Shown: piece after piece, positions 59,384 through 64,000 of the stretch
How positions within the stretch are numbered: position 1 is the stretch's first letter
Layout: each line of letters opens with the position of its first letter
Assembly (NCBI GenBank): GCA_958299035.1
Contig: CATQJL010000316.1
Span: 16,655,676-16,719,675 of the forward strand
Length of the DNA stretch: 64,000 nt
Direction of reading: 5' to 3'
Origin: Cylicocyclus nassatus
Taxonomy: Eukaryota > Nematoda > Chromadorea > Rhabditida > Strongylidae
Position numbers and translations under genes: made by a program
The notes under the pieces: generated by a model
Database searches by the model: none
What the model was told of the DNA's origin: nothing
The model's input: the letters and a program-made list of their open reading frames with translations, nothing else

Positions 59384-59827
59384 AAAGTGGGCGGGGCTTA
59401 CAGTTCACAGCTAAACAGCGATAAAATCGATATTTTGAGCTTAGAGAACTATCAAACCTCAAAAATCGATAAAATCGACATTCTGGAGGTTGCAAAATCC
59501 CGAAAATTGGCGAAAATCGATATTTTGGAGGTTGCAAAATCCCGAAAATTGGCGAAAATCGATATTTTGGAGGTTGCGAAATCCCGAAAATTGACAAAAA
59601 TCGATATCCGAAAAATCGGCAAAATTGATAAAATCGATATTTTGAAGGTTGCAAAACCCCAAAAATCGGCACAAATCGATAAAATCGATATTCTGGAGGT
59701 TTCGAAATTTCGGAAATCGGTAAAATTATTGAAAAACTAAGCGAAAAATTCGAAAAACTCCATAATAAGCTCATTTCCAGTGCTTTTATACAGCTGAAAC
59801 TTTTCCAAGCAAGCTCCGCCCACTTTA
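59384..59827. mobile_element. Foldback-ended element containing a 42-bp minisatellite
   Basis: Ends AAAGTGGGCGGGGCTTAC and mirrored AAGCTCCGCCCACTTT. Interior 59415-59735 is a tandem array of about seven units built on ATCGATATTTTGGAGGTTGC then AAAATCCCGAAAATTGGCGA. The unit length is a multiple of three, so one plus frame stays open for 117 codons (repeating KIDILEVAKSRKLA) and a minus frame for 204 codons. I read these as by-products of the repeat. Confidence 0.75.
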
Positions 59828-59831
59828 TACC

Positions 59832-61195
59832 CCACGCCACGATCGAAATTAAAGAAAATAAGAAAAATTAAGAAAAAATAAGCGAAAATCGCGTTTTTCT
59901 AGCCCGATTTACCCCCTTTTTTAGCCGTTTTCATTCCTAACCAGGTCCAGATGGCCGCGGGAAAACTGTACACGAAGCGGTAATAAAGAGAGGGGGAAAA
60001 ATAAGGGGGGAGAGAGAAAGGGGGGAGAAAGAGGAAAAATCGCGTGTCTTTTTTTTTTAAGTCCGGGAAGGTTCATAGATAGGCTCCCACAGCCGGAGCC
60101 CCTACATTTTCTCCGAATTATATGTGGTGTCCCCCTCGAATACAAACTGAAGAATGGCTATCCCAGCTCGTCATCCCTACTCTCCGCGGAGATAAAATTC
60201 AAAATATGCACTATCGCCTTTATATAGCGCCTCTTACGCTGGAGCTGTGAGCACGAGCTACCCCTAGAAAAATAGAGCTACCTAAACTACATGTCAATGG
60301 CCACATAAGATTACCCCAGCCCTGCAACTCTTAGAGATATAAGGCGCCGAAATCGCCCTTATTGACAGATTTCCCAAGTTCGGCTGTCAATTAGGCACTT
60401 TTAATGGAAATTTGTTATTATTCTACGACCTTCTCTCTAAAAATCATATTTTCAGAGATCTGTCGAATAAAACAAACCCCAGCCCCGTAGCTGTAATATT
60501 CGCAGAGTTATTAGCCCCCCAACATGCATGCTCAGGCCGTAAAATCGGCTCTCCCAAAGTTGCTCCGTAATTCCCCCAAAAATCATGTTAGACACCTCTC
60601 TTATACCTGTACACACCATATTTTTTCCAGCTTCTTAGAAGCAATACACACTGATATAGCGCGCTCTTGGCCTCTCGCTCCTCACTCTTGGCCTCGGCGT
60701 AAGATTTGGTTAAAATATTGAAGTTCTCGGATTGACTGTAAACTTCACTCATAGTGGTTTTTGGTCCCGATCTTTACGAAAATCCTATTTATTTTGCACT
60801 AGAGAGTCTTACAGTAAGTTAAAGTGAGATAGAAGTAGCTGGACCAACCAAGATCGCAACTTCGCCTGCACTTTTTCCCTACCTGTTGCGGAAATTGTCT
60901 GCAAATTTTTGTGAGTTGAAAACTTTTTGAACACCTCTATCGGACCATGCTTAGCACAGATCTTTATTTGAATTGTTCGTCAGATTATGATGTTACAAAA
61001 TCGCCTTCTCATGAATTGTCTTTCAAATTCGAAGGTCGTGTAATTTGGCAGATATTCTATCCTACAATGTGCCACCAGCAGCAAAACAATATAAGAAATG
61101 TTGTTAGCACGTCGAGTACAATACCGCTTACAGAATGTGCAAAATTTCCCTGAATATCGCAAAATTCCGAAAATTCCATAACAGACTGCTCTACA
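59832..61195. other. No gene seen; purine-rich tract
   Basis: 59978-60040 is a GGGGGAGAGAG/AAAGAGG purine tract followed by a T run. The remainder up to the next hairpin has no gene or repeat I recognise. Confidence 0.4.
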
Positions 61196-61422
61196 TACAA
61201 TACCGCTCATAATTCGTCAAAAAAGTCGCCGGACTGCGGCGGAGTGCGCCGGAGTGCGGCGGAGTGTGGTGAAGTGTGGCGCAGTGCGCCGGAGTGCGGC
61301 GGAGTGTGGTGAAGTGTGGCGCAGTGCGCCGGAGTGCGGCGGAGTGTGGTGAAGTGCGCCGCACTCCGCCACACTCCGCCGCACTTCGGCGACTTTTTTG
61401 ACGAATTATGAGCGGTATTGTA
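61196..61422. mobile_element. Hairpin MITE H, expanded copy
   Basis: 227 bp. The outer 40 bases on each side are the same as those of the copy at 59205-59331. The interior has three tandem runs of CGCCGGAGTGCGGCGGAGTG then TGGTGAAGTG on one arm but only one mirrored run on the other, so the arms are unequal. Confidence 0.85.
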
Positions 61423-62600
61423 GTTGATGCGTGGTCATTGATATATTCCGATTATAACAACGTAACTATGCATATAGCGCCAAGTCGTTGAGCATAGAAC
61501 ATACGGGCTAACCATAATTCGTGGAGCACGCGTCGCGTTGCTAAACGCTTGCAGCGGTAAAAATTGCTACTTTAGGCCTCGGGTAGAGTTCACGCGATTC
61601 ATCGCGACAAGTCAATTGTTACAAGTTTATTGCATGCCGATCTATTTCTATTTCGGTTGTTTCTTCTATACAGTTGTTAGTTGCAGTTGTCTTGTCGCGA
61701 CGAATCGCGACGATGAAAACGCGTAAACCCTGCCAGAGGTCTTACAAGTCGCGCTCTCATGATGTTTTTTCCGCGCGTCCTCCATCGTACGGCCAATTCG
61801 TGTGGTCGACGACTTGACGATATTGTTGAGCGAAGAGGTTCTAAAACCTCCCCTATTTAGATTTCGAGCAAATGGATGGAACAAACTTGGAAGAGGATGC
61901 CTTACATGTGAAATAAGGTAGCGTCTTTTTCCGAAAATTTGTGTTTTATCTCATTATAAAAGCTGCTTTTGCTTGCTTTTCCTTTTTTGAACTTTGTTGA
62001 GGATGAGTCAGTTTAACTCTTCGTAATGTCAACTGTCTTAGAGGCAGTGTCCAGACAAAAATCGACTTTGAGATTTTGTGCTCACCCGGGCTTATTCGCT
62101 GTGCTGCATGTGTCGAATATGTCCGGGTAAGCACAAAATTCAATATGACTTATTGCCCGCACACGCCTTCAAGTGTCATTTTTATTGTTTGTGTGGTACT
62201 AGCAACTCGGTTTTGGGCGTTCGCTGCGTTAGCTGCGTTTGATTGTGGAGGTCTGTAAGCTTGCGGCCATGCTCGGTATATAATTTTTGTGTTCTTTCTT
62301 TGTTCTCTTTGGTATTTGACTTTACTGAAAAAGAATGGTATTATTTACAACCTATGAGATTTGCGCCCATGCTCATCCTGGAAAATGTGCAGCTGCACAC
62401 ATTAGCAAAGAGACCTACTCGACTACATTGTCGATTCGTTGACCGCACGGACTAAAATATTGAGCACGTTCTGTACAGGGCACTCCAAAAATCTTGACGA
62501 TGGCGCGACTGCGCGCGATACGCACGCATGCATGGCAACCGCTAACCTCTTGGCTTTTATCTATACTTAAATTGTTTTTCCGCTTACATAATAATAGCAT
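61423..62600. other. No gene seen; one small hairpin
   Basis: 62073-62139: TTTTGTGCTCACCCGGG mirrored by CCGGGTAAGCACAAAA around a 34-base loop. Nearby TTCATCGCGACAAG / CTTGTCGCGACGAATCGCG (61598 and 61692) is another short inverted pair. No gene recognised. Confidence 0.45.
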
Positions 62601-62766
62601 TCAGGCAGGCGCTAAACTCCTCGAGGAGTAGAGCATGGCGATGGGCGATCGCCGATCGCTACGACTGGTGATCGCCACCATCGGCGACAAAATTCGCCGG
62701 TTTTACACGTGTTCGATGCATATCGATCGTCGCCATGCTATACTTCTCGGGAAGTATAGCGCCTCA
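62601..62766. mobile_element. Short foldback with CAGGCGCTA-type ends
   Basis: GGCGCTAAACTCCTCGAGGA then GTAGAGCATGGCGATGGGCG on the left. CGTCGCCATGCTATACTTCT then CGGGAAGTATAGCGCC on the right. Arms about 45 bp, with TCGCCG-rich centre. Confidence 0.65.
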
Positions 62767-63593
62767 GACACTGAAAGTGATTGAGCTGAGAGGTGAGGTG
62801 ATGCTTTTTGTATGAGTGTTTTCAGATTCTGTGGGCGCAAAGACTGCAGTCAAATCGTCACGATTTTATAAATGACCTGTACACTAGCATTGTACTGCGG
62901 CAATTGTTTTACCTCTCGGTGCATGCTCCGCAGTGATTTCCAGTCCCTGGTCAAAGAATTAACTATATACGCATTATGCCGTACCATTATATGGTATTGT
63001 TTTAGGTAGAGTGCATTTGGTTCTGCCAGCACCAGGCCCGCTACAGTTATCAGAATGGTCTTGGACTTTTGCTACAAGGATGCAGAATTAAGCAAAGTAA
63101 GTACTAGACGTATTCGTAGGGAATACCTTGGGGTCAGCCTTTTAAAAGGGAATGAAGTGGACCATTTTCAGACGCTAGCGTCTTCACGGATGCAACTTTC
63201 TGAAAAACAATTGCTTCTTCGTTTTTCATATCCGCATGCTCACAACAGTGAACCTTTGCGTATTGACCCCCTCTCTCTCCGACAAAATCACAAGCACATT
63301 TGTCTCATGCTCAGAACAAACTTTTTCCTCTGTTAGGATTATTAATCAAAATGAAGACTTCACATAAACCAATCTCCATATGCTATTTGTATATTGTATC
63401 TGTGCTTTCTATGTATACTGGAACTGTTAGTTTTGATTGTTACAATTCCTTAAAAGCAACAACAAAAACAATTCCTCAAACTCTTGGTACTCTAGGTCGG
63501 ACCAGAAGTATAGGCCGTCTACAGTTCGCCTCTATCGCGCGTCATTGTTTTCGCTGCTCATCTATGTCCCCTCTCCCACAAATACAATCGAGT
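62767..63593. other. No gene seen
   Basis: ORFs of 93 and 102 codons at 63055-63608 have no recognisable domain and no clear splice context. Confidence 0.35.
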
Positions 63594-63784
63594 AGATTTC
63601 CCGCCTAATATAGTGTGCTTGCACAGAAGGTGAAATGCGGTGAAATTTGCGCATGAAAAAGTTAGACTATGACGCCAGCCAGTTGCGGGCGCACAATGCG
63701 TGGCAGTACTCGCGTGTCTATTGCTTCACGATTTTTACCGCATTTCATTTTCTGTGCAAGCACACTATATTAAGCGGAAAATCC
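63594..63784. mobile_element. Foldback with CCGCYTAATATAGTGTGC ends
   Basis: GATTTCCCGCCTAATATAGT then GTGCTTGCACAGAA on the left, mirrored by TTCTGTGCAAGCACACTATA then TTAAGCGGAAAATC on the right. The arms continue with GTGAAATGCGGTGAAA / ACCGCATTTCA. About 190 bp overall. Confidence 0.75.
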
Positions 63785-64000
63785 ACTCGAGTGTAACTTT
63801 CTCAGACAGACTCAACAGCGCGCATTCCGCGCAGAAAGCAGAGAATACTTAGGATTTGGAAAATCAGAGCAGTGACTGAGCCATCTTCTATGTGAATTTA
63901 TAACCTTGAAATTCTGCTCTATTTTGCCTACCACTTTTTTTCTTCAAAATACAGAAACCATCCTCTATATAATTTTGGGTTATGAAAGCGTTGAACATTG
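63785..64000. other. No gene seen to the right edge
   Basis: Unassigned. Confidence 0.3.

Noticed and set aside
59226..59840. 204-codon minus-strand ORF with a repeated FGxLQPPKYRFxxIF-like peptide
   Set aside because: It is the antisense reading of the 42-bp minisatellite plus the hairpin MITE; openness follows from the unit being a multiple of three.
59978..60060. Purine tract followed by T run as promoter or terminator
   Set aside because: No adjacent gene to regulate; simple low-complexity sequence.

Overview
The window is non-coding-rich eukaryotic DNA. It is AT-rich overall, has spliced exons with GT...AG borders, no operons and no long ORFs, and consists mostly of transposon debris. 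I infer a metazoan, most likely a nematode. The reasons are short pyrimidine-CAG splice acceptors, a zinc-peptidase gene of the neprilysin (M13) family, abundant palindromic mariner/Tc1-like MITEs, and a repeat family holding a 22-bp segment close to the nematode SL1 spliced leader. The species cannot be told from the sequence.

The one host gene I can defend is an M13 metallopeptidase on the + strand. Its C-terminal catalytic half is scattered over about 25 kb: the HExxH exon at 2486-2553, a linker exon at 11798-11957, the ENxxD exon at 12013-12096, then exons at 21805-21903 and 27363-27448. The last four join in phase without stops, and both zinc-binding motifs are intact. The N-terminal half is presumably left of the window; the exon(s) after HExxH and the terminal exon were not found. 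Its introns, one of 9.7 kb, are filled with transposons. A weak candidate exon lies at 5722-5782, and a weak minus-strand exon of unknown gene at 33697-33820.

Layout. 1-2400: decayed Penelope-like retroelement (RT with YIDD, GIY-YIG nuclease, hammerhead-like 3' motif). 2615-4870: dispersed repeat 'R' and a decayed tandem array. 7196-7710: first copy of the SL-like repeat 'S'. 9240-10660 and 14025-14833: two copies of one foldback element. 14838-20501: a palindrome with a Tc1-like end followed by six mariner-type MITEs joined end to end. 22537-24245 and 32008-33480: two copies of another foldback, the first carrying two younger insertions and cut by an RTE-type LINE remnant (24245-25720, minus strand). 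28355-30433: the longest R repeat. 34370-36315: tandem duplication, large foldback and second S copy. 37120-39064: three foldbacks. 42756-43013: duplicated CA microsatellite. 43434-52740: many foldbacks, including a 945-bp mariner-type palindrome whose two arms both hold the same open reading frame. 55094-57240: nested foldback. 57532-63784: a cluster of short foldbacks, several GC-rich, two of them near-perfect hairpins sharing the same ends.

The dominant theme is inverted-repeat DNA. I count more than 30 foldback structures belonging to at least ten families, several nested, and those inside the M13 introns would be transcribed as long hairpin RNA. Boundaries were read by eye and can be off by a few bases, or by tens of bases for degenerate copies.
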